Source: Pedobacter cryophilus
Lineage (GTDB): Bacteria; Bacteroidota; Bacteroidia; Sphingobacteriales; Sphingobacteriaceae
Reading direction: 5' to 3'
NCBI RefSeq assembly: GCF_005116455.1
Contig: NZ_SWBP01000001.1
Coordinates: 992,001 to 1,056,000, forward strand
DNA: 64,000 nt
Shown in pieces: positions 1 to 7,765 of the stretch (the stretch's first letter is position 1; each line of letters begins with the position of its first letter). The notes under the pieces are model-generated. The model was given only the letters and a program-made list of their open reading frames with translations. It did no database searches and had not been told where the DNA came from. The position numbers and the translations under genes are program-made.

Positions 1-474
1 ATCAATAGGTTTATGGCAAATGTTATAATCACCAGAAATTACCATTTTAGGATATTTAATTTTTAGCTGATAAATGTAATCTGCAAAATCTTCTAAAAAT
101 TTATATTTAAACAGCTGACGCTCGTCGCCACTAGAGCCTGATGGAAAGTAAGTGCTCATCACAGAAAAATCTTTAAAATCAGCTCTTATCACTCTTCCCT
201 CACGGTCATATTCTTCAATGCCACAGCCATATTCTACATGGTCGGGCTCTATTTTACTGAAAATGGCAGTTCCAGAATATCCTTTTTTTTCTGCCGGATA
301 CCAATAATGCTTATAGCCTAATTGTTCTAAAACCAAAATATCTACAATTTGATCTGGCGTGGCTTTTATTTCTTGTAAACAAACCACATCTGCATCAGTA
401 GCTTGCAGCCAGGCAAACCATTCTTTATTAATTGCCGCCCTAATTCCATTTACGTTGTAAGAGATAATTTTCAT
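1..474 (-). CDS. xth: Exodeoxyribonuclease III (AP endonuclease), C-terminal part outside window
   Basis: Class II AP endonuclease / 3'-5' exonuclease of base excision repair, acting on abasic sites in the cytoplasm. The translated 158 codons open with MKIISYNVNGIRAA, contain QEIK with the metal ligand Glu35, and end with SGDYN (Asp149, Asn151), all signatures of the exonuclease/endonuclease/phosphatase fold. Full members are about 255 residues, so roughly 100 C-terminal residues, including the catalytic His, lie before base 1. The ATG at 474 overlaps the stop of the upstream cyclophilin gene (ATGA), so the two are probably co-transcribed and translationally coupled. The motifs make the family call firm; the gene symbol follows family convention. 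Confidence 0.92.
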   Translation of the reverse strand, partial: MKIISYNVNGIRAAINKEWFAWLQATDADVVCLQEIKATPDQIVDILVLEQLGYKHYWYPAEKKGYSGTAIFSKIEPDHVEYGCGIEEYDREGRVIRADFKDFSVMSTYFPSGSSGDERQLFKYKFLEDFADYIYQLKIKYPKMVISGDYNICHKPID

Positions 475-1160
475 TTGCTTAAGCCTTTTAATAATTTTCT
501 AGTTTCTCCTTTTTTCAATAAAGTCACCTGCATTTTAACATCTTCTTTTGGTCGGTTATTTCCATCTACAGCAAGTGCGGTAATTTTATCAACCATTTCT
601 AAGCCTTTTACTACTTCGCCATAAACGGTGTAAGACTGATCTAAAAATGGCGTACCACCTAAAGTTTTGTAGATCTCTCTTTGCTCTGTAGGGATTTTTC
701 TACCTGCTAATCGGCCATTTTCAACAGCATCTAATTCAGCATCGGTGTAAACTTTTCCTTGTACAATATAAAACTGACAACCGCTAGAGGCTTTCTCGGG
801 ATTGTTATCTCGGGCAGCAGCCAAAACTCCTTTTTTGTGAAATAAATTAGGCACAAACTCGGCAGGTACCGTATAACCTAAATCGCCATTACCTAATTGC
901 TCGCCTGCTTTTGCCGTTTTAGAATTGGGATCACCACCCTGAATCATAAAGTTTTTTATCACTCTGTGAAAAAGTGTTCCATTTAACGAGCCTTCTTTAG
1001 CCAACTTCATAAAGTTGTCTCTATGTTTTGGAGTTTCGTTGTAGAGTTTAATAAAAACTTCGCCATAAGTGGAGCTAATTTTAACGTAAGTATTTTTAGG
1101 TTTAGAAGCCATTGCCTGCAAACTAAATACTGTAAATAGTAAGAGTATCGCTTTTTTCAT
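471..1160 (-). CDS. Periplasmic peptidyl-prolyl cis-trans isomerase (cyclophilin type)
   Basis: Catalyses proline cis-trans isomerisation during folding of exported proteins. The 229-residue product has a signal peptide of about 18 residues (MKKAILLLFTVFSLQAMA) and then a cyclophilin domain with FHRVIKNFMIQGGDP at 64-78 and SSGCQFYIVQG near 126. Bacteroidota cyclophilins often carry an insertion in the second half, as here (region about 138-165, GKVYTDAELD onward). Its stop codon overlaps the start of xth. No lipobox is visible, so a soluble periplasmic location is inferred from the signal sequence. Confidence 0.92.
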   Translation of the reverse strand: MKKAILLLFTVFSLQAMASKPKNTYVKISSTYGEVFIKLYNETPKHRDNFMKLAKEGSLNGTLFHRVIKNFMIQGGDPNSKTAKAGEQLGNGDLGYTVPAEFVPNLFHKKGVLAAARDNNPEKASSGCQFYIVQGKVYTDAELDAVENGRLAGRKIPTEQREIYKTLGGTPFLDQSYTVYGEVVKGLEMVDKITALAVDGNNRPKEDVKMQVTLLKKGETRKLLKGLSK

Positions 1161-1241
1161 GTAACAGCGTTTGATTATAATATGTAAATAAAAGGGATCA
1201 ACAAATTTGTATTAGATCTAAAATTAAGATGTTTTTGAAGA

Positions 1242-1583
1242 TTAAAAAATATCTTCAAAGTATTTTACAATTAAGGTTTTCAAAAGCATCTCTTGCTCTA
1301 AAACATTGTATGCCGGAATAGGCTTAATTCTTTTCCAATGAGGCCAGCCATCTTGGTCTACACCTTCTAATTCGTAAAAACCCAATTCAGAAAAAAGCCT
1401 GCAATTTGCAATGTGCATGAGTTCTTCTTTTTGCCTTTTACTAAATTTCTTTGGTCCTTTTCCTAATTCTTGTACGCCAATTAAAAATAAAATCACCTTT
1501 AAATCGGGCGCTTCGTTATCAAATTGCTGAGCTAGTTTATTTTGTAGCTCCTTAAATTTTATGTTAACTTCTGAGGGTTTCAT
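1242..1583 (-). CDS. Conserved hypothetical protein, 113 aa
   Basis: I do not recognise a named domain. The product is a small soluble, charged protein with no signal peptide or membrane segment. Its middle has FLIGVQELGKGPKKFSKRQ and it ends WPHWKRIKPIPAYN then an acidic tail. Proteins of this look are widespread as single genes in Bacteroidota. The ATG at 1583 is chosen over a TTG at 1592 because the TTG lies inside a TAnnTTTG -7 box (1590-1597, minus strand). It stands alone between the cyclophilin and the metal-uptake operon, divergent from the latter. Confidence 0.75.
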   Translation of the reverse strand: MKPSEVNIKFKELQNKLAQQFDNEAPDLKVILFLIGVQELGKGPKKFSKRQKEELMHIANCRLFSELGFYELEGVDQDGWPHWKRIKPIPAYNVLEQEMLLKTLIVKYFEDIF

Positions 1584-1589
1584 CAGTAG

Positions 1590-1597
1590 CAAATATA
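1590..1597 (-). promoter_or_regulatory. Bacteroidota -7 promoter box, 6 nt before the start codon
   Basis: On the minus strand the sequence reads TATATTTG, a perfect match to the Bacteroidota -7 consensus TAnnTTTG. The ATG of the 113-aa gene follows after 6 nt, so transcription would begin at or next to the start codon. No clear -33 TTTG was found at the usual 19-21 nt spacing. Confidence 0.5.
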
Positions 1598-1674
1598 TAA
1601 ATGATGTGTACTTATGATTGTAAAATTCAAGGCTATTTAATTCTACATCATGCTAATGTTACTTTCAAATCACA

Positions 1675-1691
1675 TATTTAAGGCTTAAATA
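1675..1691. promoter_or_regulatory. 17-bp perfect palindrome, candidate operator of the metal-uptake operon
   Basis: TATTTAAGGCTTAAATA is an exact palindrome around a central G. It lies two bases upstream of a -7 box TAAATTTG (1694-1701), which is itself 5 nt before the ATG at 1707. A repressor bound here would block RNA polymerase. The operon encodes a ZnuD-like receptor, so a Fur/Zur-type metal regulator is a reasonable guess, but the sequence is not a match to any operator I can name. Confidence 0.5.
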
Positions 1692-1706
1692 CTTAAATTT
1701 GTGAAT

Positions 1707-2042
1707 ATGGGTAAAGGTTTTGCAAAAGTAACGCTATGCATTGTACTTACATTTTCTATGTTAAGTGCAGCCATACCTTTGCACAATGTTTTTCATAACC
1801 ATTATTTTATTAAATTAGATGATTGTGCAGAAAACACCTGTAAAAGTCATTTAAAAAACCATACAGAACATTGTCATACGCATTCTGATGCAGTTTTTCT
1901 GGCAGATTTGCCAAAAGAAATAGCAGTAATAAACTTGCTGCAAACTGCAAAACAGCTGCAAAATTTCTTTAAAGAAGATAACTATTTTCAATTCTTTTTC
2001 CTTACTAAAAATAAGGCTCCCCCTGCTTTAATTATTGCGTAA
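1707..2042 (+). CDS. Small secreted His/Cys-rich protein, 111 aa
   Basis: After an N-terminal hydrophobic signal segment (about residues 8-24) the chain is rich in histidine and cysteine: LHNVFHNHYF, then DDCAENTCKSHLKNHTEHCHTH. This composition suggests metal binding in the periplasm. The C-terminal half is hydrophobic/aromatic without a recognised domain. It is the first gene of a three-gene operon with a ZnuD-like TonB receptor 35 bp downstream, which supports a role in metal (zinc or copper) capture or sensing. A GTG at 1701 is in frame, but it overlaps the -7 box, so ATG 1707 is preferred. Function is inferred from composition and context only. Confidence 0.7.
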   Translation: MGKGFAKVTLCIVLTFSMLSAAIPLHNVFHNHYFIKLDDCAENTCKSHLKNHTEHCHTHSDAVFLADLPKEIAVINLLQTAKQLQNFFKEDNYFQFFFLTKNKAPPALIIA

Positions 2043-2077
2043 TACGTTATTAATTAATTTCCACTTATTTTTTTAAA

Positions 2078-4396
2078 ATGGTTTTTTTAAAAAAGCTGAT
2101 TTCTATAGCGTTTATAATGCTCCTAGGATTTAGTGATGTTGTATTCAGTCAAGAATGTGATTTAATGTTGTTTGGCGCAGTAAAAGATGCTCAAAGCGGC
2201 GATTTATTACCTGGCGCTAGCCTAAAATTAATAGATAGCAAGCAACAAGTAGTCACTGATATTGATGGTCATTATCACTTTGAAAAACTCTGTAAAGGCG
2301 ATTATACTCTAGAAATTACTTATATAGGTTTTCAAACGGTTAAACAAAAAATCAGTATTACTAAAAATACAGAATTAGATATCCTTTTAAAAGTGGATGC
2401 CAGTTTATTAAACGAAGTGGTGGTTGCTGAAAAGAAAACTATTGAAGCACCTGTGCAAACTAAGTCTGTATTAAGTGGGAAAGATTTAGAGCTAACAAAA
2501 GGAGCGAGTTTGGGAGAAGCGCTAAAAAAAATCCCTGGTTTAAGTTCTATCCAAACAGGGCCTTCTATTTCTAAACCGGCTATTCATGGCATGCACTCTA
2601 ACCGAGTATTAATTTATAATGCAGGGGTGAGACAAGAAGGGCAGCAATGGGGGGCAGAGCATGCACCAGAAATAGACCCTTTAATTGCTGATCAAATTGT
2701 GGTTTTAAAAGGTGCTTCGGCCGTGGTTTATGGTTCTGATGCCATTGCGGGCGTAATTTTAGTGGAGCCTCAAGAATTGCAATACGGAAAAGGCTTTAAC
2801 GGCGAAGCTAATCTTATTGGTGGATCTAATAACGGACAAGCCTTGTTTAATGTGAAGGTAGAAAACTCTTCCTCAAAGAATCCTAATTGGAGTTGGCGGG
2901 CATATTTAACCTCTCAAATTGCTGGAAACGCAAAGGCGCCAAATTATTACTTGGCAAATACCGGTTATCAGCAATTAAATGGTGCGATAATGTTGGGCTA
3001 CAAGAATAAAGGTTTTGGGACCGAAATTTATGCGAGTAGTTTCAACTCCAAACTTGGGGTTTTTAGAGGAGCGCAAATTGGTAGCACTACCGATTTACAA
3101 AACGCTATTGACGGATTAAGACCTTTGCCCGATGCAGATTTTGGCTATAGCATTGGTCGTCCTTATCAATTGGTGAGTCACAGTATTATTAAACTTAAAT
3201 CGTTTTTTGAATCTAAAGGTTTGGGAACTTTTGAGTTACAATACAGTTTTCAGCAAAATAATAGGGAAGAATATGATCAAATTAGAGCTTCAACCGGTAA
3301 AGATTATCAGTTAAGATTTGAGCTTTCTACGCACAACTTAGATTTCCATTTAGACCATAAAATTGGCGATAAAATTTCTGGTAAAGTTGGCGCTACAGGT
3401 GTATTTCAACAAAACTTTTACGACGGCCGCTTCTTAGTTCCATTTTTTAATAGTGCGGCATCTGGTTTTTATGTTTTAGAAAAATACAGGGCTAATAAAT
3501 TTGAAATTGAAGCCGGCTTACGTTATGATTATAAATACATGATTGCAAGGTTGCGAGAAAACCCAAACGTATCCACTTCGCCAGAAATCAGACCCGAATT
3601 TAATTTCAGTCAATTCTCTGCTTCTTTAGGCACAAACTATCAAATTGGAAATGCGGTGTTGGCTAATTTCACTTTTAGTAAAGGTTGGAGACCGCCTTCT
3701 ATTAATGAATTGTTCAGTTTTGGTACACACCAAGGAAGCGGAACTTTTGAAATTGGCGACAGAAATTTAGTAGAAGAAAGTGCCTTTAATTTTTCTGCCG
3801 GATTAAAGAAAGAACAAGGGAAATTTACATTTGACGTAAACGCATACCTCAATTTAATTGACAATTACATTTACTTAAAACCTAGTAACGAGTTAATTTT
3901 AACCAGCCGCGGCGCATACCCAACATTTAATTATGTACAGGTAAATGCAAGGTTTGCCGGTGTAGATTTTTTAAGCGGTGTACAAGTAAGCAATCGTTTC
4001 CAGTTGTTAGGGAAATACTCAACCGTAAGAGCTTACGATAGAAATACTAATGCGCATTTAGAATTTATACCAGCAGATAAATTTGGATTAGATGCCGTTT
4101 TCAATTTCGAAAGTATAGGGAAATTTAAAAAGAGCACTTTAGATTTCGGCGTAAGCCACACCACTCGTCAGGATAGAGTTTTGCAAGCCCAAGATTACGC
4201 CGCTACGCCAGCAGCTTACACTCTGTTTTCGATGGATTTAAGTACCAACATTAATTTATTTAAAAAGTCACTTGGTTTTAGCCTTACCGTTCAAAATTTA
4301 ACTAACCAGGTTTATAGAGATTACTTAAACAGGTTTAGATATTTTGCTGATGAACAAGGCCGTAATTTTATTTTTAGAACAAAAATTCCTTTTTAA
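2078..4396 (+). CDS. TonB-dependent outer-membrane receptor, ZnuD-like (probable metal uptake)
   Basis: Outer-membrane beta-barrel that takes up a ligand with energy from TonB/ExbBD. The 772-residue chain has a signal peptide (about 1-24), a carboxypeptidase-regulatory-like domain (about 30-110, GASLKLIDSKQQVVTDIDGH), a plug domain (about 120-235) and a 22-strand-type barrel ending in an aromatic residue (Phe772). The plug contains AIHGMHSNRVLIYNAGVRQ and EHAPEIDPLIADQIVVLKG, the pattern seen in ZnuD-type zinc receptors. It sits between a His-rich secreted peptide and a small lipoprotein, a combination found with metal-regulated receptors in Bacteroidota. Zinc is the likeliest ligand, but copper or another metal is possible. 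Confidence 0.9.
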   Translation: MVFLKKLISIAFIMLLGFSDVVFSQECDLMLFGAVKDAQSGDLLPGASLKLIDSKQQVVTDIDGHYHFEKLCKGDYTLEITYIGFQTVKQKISITKNTELDILLKVDASLLNEVVVAEKKTIEAPVQTKSVLSGKDLELTKGASLGEALKKIPGLSSIQTGPSISKPAIHGMHSNRVLIYNAGVRQEGQQWGAEHAPEIDPLIADQIVVLKGASAVVYGSDAIAGVILVEPQELQYGKGFNGEANLIGGSNNGQALFNVKVENSSSKNPNWSWRAYLTSQIAGNAKAPNYYLANTGYQQLNGAIMLGYKNKGFGTEIYASSFNSKLGVFRGAQIGSTTDLQNAIDGLRPLPDADFGYSIGRPYQLVSHSIIKLKSFFESKGLGTFELQYSFQQNNREEYDQIRASTGKDYQLRFELSTHNLDFHLDHKIGDKISGKVGATGVFQQNFYDGRFLVPFFNSAASGFYVLEKYRANKFEIEAGLRYDYKYMIARLRENPNVSTSPEIRPEFNFSQFSASLGTNYQIGNAVLANFTFSKGWRPPSINELFSFGTHQGSGTFEIGDRNLVEESAFNFSAGLKKEQGKFTFDVNAYLNLIDNYIYLKPSNELILTSRGAYPTFNYVQVNARFAGVDFLSGVQVSNRFQLLGKYSTVRAYDRNTNAHLEFIPADKFGLDAVFNFESIGKFKKSTLDFGVSHTTRQDRVLQAQDYAATPAAYTLFSMDLSTNINLFKKSLGFSLTVQNLTNQVYRDYLNRFRYFADEQGRNFIFRTKIPF

Positions 4397-4416
4397 CTTA
4401 TTTAAAATTCAACAAC

Positions 4417-4974
4417 ATGTACAATAACAAATTAAAATTTATAGCTATCGCAATTGCAGTTCTTACATTATCACTAAACGGATGTAAAAAAGACGATTTA
4501 CCAGATGTTGAAGAAGAAGAGCTGATTACCACCATCAGGTTAAAATTTACTAACACAGCAAACGCTGCCGATGTAAAGACAATTACCTGGAAAGATGTTG
4601 ATGGTACCGGAGGAAACGCACCAGTAATAGATGCTTTAAGCTTAAAAGCGGGTTCTACTTATGCTGTTGTAGTTGATGCCGTACTTAATGAAACCAAGAG
4701 CCCTGCCGAAGATATAAAGGCAGAAGTAGTAGCCGAAAGTGACGAACACTTATTTGTTTACAAAGCATCTGGCGCTAATCTTACTTTTAGTAATTTTGAT
4801 AAAGATAAAAACAACTTTGCAGTAGGTTTAAGCGCAACCGCAACCACAGGAGCGGTAAGTACTGGTACTTTTACTATTATTTTAAGACACCAACCCGCTG
4901 GAGCAAAAAACGGAACAGAAACTCCAGGAAGTACAGATTTAGAAGCGGTATTTCAAACATCCATTACCAACTAA
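4417..4974 (+). CDS. Lipoprotein accessory to the TonB receptor, 185 aa
   Basis: The N-terminus has a type II signal peptide with lipobox LSLNGC, followed by KKDD and an acidic linker (DVEEEEL). The core has the motifs ITTIRLKFTN, TWKDVDGTGG, LKAGSTYAVVVDAVLNE and ESDEHLFVYK. This is the pattern of Bacteroidota lipoproteins often annotated 'type 1 periplasmic binding fold superfamily', which recur next to zinc-type TonB receptors. It begins 20 bp after the receptor stop and is followed by a strong terminator, so it closes the operon. A ligand-capture or surface accessory role is inferred from context; no biochemical function is known to me. Confidence 0.75.
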   Translation: MYNNKLKFIAIAIAVLTLSLNGCKKDDLPDVEEEELITTIRLKFTNTANAADVKTITWKDVDGTGGNAPVIDALSLKAGSTYAVVVDAVLNETKSPAEDIKAEVVAESDEHLFVYKASGANLTFSNFDKDKNNFAVGLSATATTGAVSTGTFTIILRHQPAGAKNGTETPGSTDLEAVFQTSITN

Positions 4975-4991
4975 TTTAAAATAGCTTTAAA

Positions 4992-5028
4992 ATGGCGTTC
5001 AGTTTTTATTGCTGAGCGCCATTTTTTG
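4992..5028 (+). terminator. Rho-independent terminator of the metal-uptake operon
   Basis: Hairpin ATGGCGTTCAG / CTGAGCGCCAT (11-bp stem with one G-T pair, 9-nt loop) followed directly by TTTTTT, 18 bp after the stop of the lipoprotein gene. Confidence 0.88.
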
Positions 5029-5180
5029 TATCAACCTATTTAGGTGAGCAGTCTAAATTTTAGCCATTTTTAGCCTTTATTAAGCTTAGAATAAATTTTT
5101 ATTTTATCATCATTTAGCCTTTGCAAATTTTGCAGAGGCTTTTTTGTATGTTCTTTTAGGGTAAAGAAAAAGAATAATTT

Positions 5181-5414
5181 GGGCGTAACCCCAATGAATC
5201 CCGATAGCTATCGGGATGGGGTCAGGCTTTACGTTTCAAGTCCTCGCTTCATTGTATTTCGCTGTGGGCTTTGCACTGCAATCCTTTACGCAAAAGGCTG
5301 TGCTTTATATATTCTATTGTAGGTTAAATAAATAATGGTACTTTTAATTATCTATTTTTAAATACATCTAAAATAAGATCACATATATGAAATATATACG
5401 CTATAGGTAGCGTA
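5181..5414 (+). repeat. Interspersed repeat, copy A (about 234 bp)
   Basis: Begins GGGCGTAACCCC and includes the palindrome CCCGATAGCTATCGGG, a core CAGGCTTTACGTTTCAAG and ACTGCAATCCTTTACGC. It ends in the hairpin TACGCTATAGGTAGCGTA (5397-5414). Copies occur at 40388 (+), 41236 (-) and 50485 (+). Copy A and the copy at 50485 stay alignable over their AT-rich 3' half (GGTTAAATAAA, ATATATG, CGCTATnGGTAGCG). Its end lies 9 bp before the first cassette boundary at 5424. No coding frame is evident in 5029-5423. Confidence 0.8.
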
Positions 5415-5466
5415 TAGCAACTAGTTAGCGGTAATTTTATTGGGCAGACCTTTATACAAAATCCAA

Positions 5467-6180
5467 ATGAAAAAAAATATATTCTTAACAATATTTGTTT
5501 TAACATTATTGACAATTATTGGTTGCAAAAATGAAAAAAAAGAACAGCTAAAGAATGAAAATGTTAAAGCTCTGACAAATCGTAATTTTCAAAATATAAC
5601 TAGACAAGGAAAAGATACAATAATTGAAAACAAGAAAAATTTGAATATCAATTCTATTTATAATTCAAAATTTATTGAAATCAAAAATGTATTAGTTAAC
5701 GAACATAAAGTAATATTATTGAAAAATGAATTTGATGCAATATATCCTAAAAATGACTCAATAAGAACTATACTTTGGGAATGTGGAAGTCCGTTTGAAT
5801 GGTTAGATAAAGAATGGATGGTAAAAACTTATGGTAATGAAAATAAAGAGAAAGGAACGTTTGAAAATTTTAATGGCGTAATAACCACGATTTACGGGAA
5901 AAATATTGAATTCAGTACAAACGATCATATTGTATTATTTGATATGGCATTCGCTGAAAATAATTCTTTTAAAATATTAAGTCATAATATTACATTAGAT
6001 AAAAACTTAACATTAGAAGAATTTAAAAAAATATTTCCAAATGCAGAAATTGAGAATTTAGAGAATAAGAATGAAGTTAGAGCCAGATTTTATCTAGCAA
6101 AAAATATGGACGATGCATTTTTGTTTTATTTTAAAAATGGAAAATTAGATTATTTTACTTTATGGTGGCTTTTGTGCTAA
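5467..6180 (+). CDS. Cassette 1: lipoprotein of unknown function, 237 aa
   Basis: I do not recognise the family. The product starts MKKNIFLTIFVLTLLTIIGC, a type II signal peptide with lipobox TIIGC, followed by a Lys/Asn-rich linker and a mixed alpha/beta-looking domain (region 60-230). ATG 5467 is preferred to a TTG at 5440 because it places a normal signal peptide at the N-terminus. The gene fills cassette 1: GTTAGCGGTA at 5424-5433 opens the cassette and its exact reverse complement TACCGCTAAC at 6186-6195 starts the attC just 5 bp after the stop. Strong A-richness compared with flanking genes fits acquired DNA. Confidence 0.75.
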   Translation: MKKNIFLTIFVLTLLTIIGCKNEKKEQLKNENVKALTNRNFQNITRQGKDTIIENKKNLNINSIYNSKFIEIKNVLVNEHKVILLKNEFDAIYPKNDSIRTILWECGSPFEWLDKEWMVKTYGNENKEKGTFENFNGVITTIYGKNIEFSTNDHIVLFDMAFAENNSFKILSHNITLDKNLTLEEFKKIFPNAEIENLENKNEVRARFYLAKNMDDAFLFYFKNGKLDYFTLWWLLC

Positions 6181-6185
6181 AAAAA

Positions 6186-6322
6186 CTACCGCTAACATGG
6201 GTTTGGCAAAAGTGGGGCTTTAGTACTAGACTGAGCACTTGTACTTTCTATTAGCTTTTATGCTAAATTTGAACTTTAGTACTTTTTAATCCCCACCTTC
6301 GCCAAGCTCAAAAACGTTATAG
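6186..6322 (+). repeat. attC-like recombination site 1 (137 bp) of a gene-cassette array
   Basis: Left box TACCGCTAAC (6186-6195) and right box GTTATAG (6316-6322) flank a long imperfect inverted repeat. The left arm 6200-6216 (GTTTGGCAAAAGTGGGG) pairs with 6291-6307 (CCCCACCTTCGCCAAGC); the 3 differences in 17 are all G-T compatible. An inner AGTACT occurs on both sides. The right box preceded by AAAAC is shared by all complete sites. The left box is complementary to the start of its own cassette, not to the right box, as in true integron cassettes. Confidence 0.78.
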
Positions 6323-6340
6323 GCAATTCAAACGAACCTA

Positions 6341-7018
6341 ATGAAAACAAATATCCTCGCTTTTATATGTTTTCTTCTAATCACTTGTAATAATCCAAAA
6401 AAACAAGTAGTTAAAATTTTCCCAGACTGTGAAGCTGGTTTAATGGAGGCTGGAATATATGAACTTGGAGCAGTTACTTCTATTCCGAAAATTAAAGTTC
6501 CAGACAATGCATTTTCGGTAATTATAGATACAAGTTTTAAAGCAGAAAATTATACTCCTTATTTCGTTGAAGCTATAAAAACAATACGACAGGTTAAGAC
6601 TGACGAATTTGAAACTCGTTTCAAAGATTTTAATGACGGGAAACAAATCGTGTGGTTAATAAACAAATCACATAAAAAGATTTTACTCCAAACTGCGCTT
6701 TTCGACCTTATCGCAGTTTTAGAAGCACAAGATTCGAACAATATTTGGAAACCTGTGGAGTACATGAGACCAGTTTTTGATAATTTTCAGTACGACTACA
6801 TAGAAATTGCTACGAATACAGCGAGTTTTTTTAAAGTGAAACTGCCTACCGAAGGAAGCTTTAAAACAAAATTTAGATACAAAATTTTAGGAGAAAAAGC
6901 TTTTCTTTATTCGCCAGAATTTAGTGGTAAAATAGACCCTTGTAAATTTATTCAAGACACGACAGAAACTTTAAAAAAAAAATCAATGCTCGAAAAATTT
7001 GTAAATTATGTCAACTGA
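6341..7018 (+). CDS. Cassette 2: lipoprotein of unknown function, 225 aa
   Basis: The N-terminus MKTNILAFICFLLITC is a short type II signal peptide with lipobox LITC, followed by NNPKKQ. The rest is a globular, beta-rich looking domain with no family I can name; one Cys pair candidate is CEAGLM near residue 30 and DPCKF near 202. The ATG is 17 bp after the cassette boundary GTTATAGGC (6316-6324). The stop is 3 bp before the attC left box GGCTATAAC, whose 7 bases CTATAAC are the reverse complement of the cassette start. Such short non-coding ends are usual for integron cassettes. Two consecutive lipoprotein cassettes suggest envelope-targeted cargo. Confidence 0.72.
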   Translation: MKTNILAFICFLLITCNNPKKQVVKIFPDCEAGLMEAGIYELGAVTSIPKIKVPDNAFSVIIDTSFKAENYTPYFVEAIKTIRQVKTDEFETRFKDFNDGKQIVWLINKSHKKILLQTALFDLIAVLEAQDSNNIWKPVEYMRPVFDNFQYDYIEIATNTASFFKVKLPTEGSFKTKFRYKILGEKAFLYSPEFSGKIDPCKFIQDTTETLKKKSMLEKFVNYVN

Positions 7019-7021
7019 ACT

Positions 7022-7158
7022 GGCTATAACAGCAAATTTGTTCAAAAATGGCTGAAGGTGGTTCAAGTTAATTCATTAGTTATTTACTTAATTTAGTGCG
7101 GGCTGAAAATGATTCTGCAAGCAATGCCATTTCTGCACAAATTTTCAAAACGTTGTGC
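7022..7158 (+). repeat. attC-like recombination site 2 (137 bp)
   Basis: Left box GGCTATAAC (7022-7030), right box GTTGTGC (7152-7158). The 21-nt arms 7032-7052 and 7126-7146 match in 18 of 21 positions as an inverted repeat (GCAAATTTGTTCAAAAATGGC family). The site is the same length as site 1 and clearly homologous to site 4: both contain TGGCTGAnGGTGGTTCAA on the left and TTCTGCAAGnAATGCCATTT on the right. Confidence 0.8.
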
Positions 7159-7204
7159 GACACTTTAGAAAACCTGAACTTAAAATAACAATCTCCTTTA
7201 ATTT

Positions 7205-7609
7205 TTGACATTGAAGAATTTTATCAATAAAAATTTACTTTTATTAGGCGGCATTTTAATGCTGTTCATTTCCTGTATGGCAATTTGGGGAAACTTAGTT
7301 GACTATGATATTTATCGAAATGGATTTGAAATTACAGCAAACGTTATTGAGGCGCCAGAAAATTGCGATGATATTTCATCACGAGGGGGATTTTGTAAAT
7401 TAGAATATAACGGAAAAATTTATGTTGAAAAAGCAGGTAATAAATTTTGCCATTTAGTTTCGGGAAAAAATAAAGTGAAAATGTTGACAAACAAAAATTT
7501 TTCAGAATTAATTTTCCCAAACGAGTTCAATGATTTTGAATTTGCATCAGGATTTTTGTTGCTAGCGTTCGCATTATTTTTAATTATTAAAAACTTTGTA
7601 AAAAAATAG
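7205..7609 (+). CDS. Cassette 3: small membrane protein, 134 aa
   Basis: Unrecognised protein with two predicted membrane segments, about residues 9-30 (LLLLGGILMLFISCMAIWG) and 111-129 (FASGFLLLAFALFLIIKNF). Between them is an extracytoplasmic domain of about 80 residues containing four Cys (CMAIW excluded: NCDD, GFCKL, KFCHL). The overall plan resembles small DUF3592-like membrane proteins, but I cannot confirm that. There is no good ATG: TTG at 7205 or at 7211 must be used; the latter gives MKNFINKN. Cassette start GTTGTGCGA (7152-7160) and end TCGCACAAC (7636-7644) are exact reverse complements. Confidence 0.62.
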   Translation: MTLKNFINKNLLLLGGILMLFISCMAIWGNLVDYDIYRNGFEITANVIEAPENCDDISSRGGFCKLEYNGKIYVEKAGNKFCHLVSGKNKVKMLTNKNFSELIFPNEFNDFEFASGFLLLAFALFLIIKNFVKK

Positions 7610-7635
7610 CAAATACAGGAAAAATCAAAAAGCGA

Positions 7636-7765
7636 TCGCACAACAGCGGTTTTGCGCAACTGCTGGTTTTGTTGTAAAAGTTCGTTTTTATTTTCATAAC
7701 TTCGTTTTGTCCAGCCGAGAGAACTCAGTTCCAATTGCCGCAGCTGTCGCAAAGCCACAGGACGT
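7636..7765 (+). repeat. attC-like site 3, left 130 bp; right core displaced by an IS
   Basis: Left box TCGCACAAC (7636-7644). Arms around CAGCGGTTTTGCGCAACTGC and CCGCAGCTGTCGCAAAGCC form an imperfect inverted repeat. The site runs into ACGT (7762-7765), where the IS begins. Joining base 7765 to 9451 removes the IS and one ACGT copy and restores GACGTTACCAGTAAG, a right box like that of site 4. The rebuilt site would be 135 bp, in line with the others. As it stands the recombination core is broken. Confidence 0.7.

Noticed and set aside
5440-5466. TTG start for the cassette 1 lipoprotein
   Set aside because: It would bury the signal peptide behind nine residues and lies against the cassette boundary; ATG 5467 gives a standard lipoprotein.
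7762-7765. ACGT as the outermost bases of the IS inverted repeat rather than a target duplication
   Set aside because: Removing both copies would destroy the GTT core of the cassette boundary; keeping one copy restores it, so duplication is favoured. Because ACGT is a palindrome the flanks alone cannot decide.
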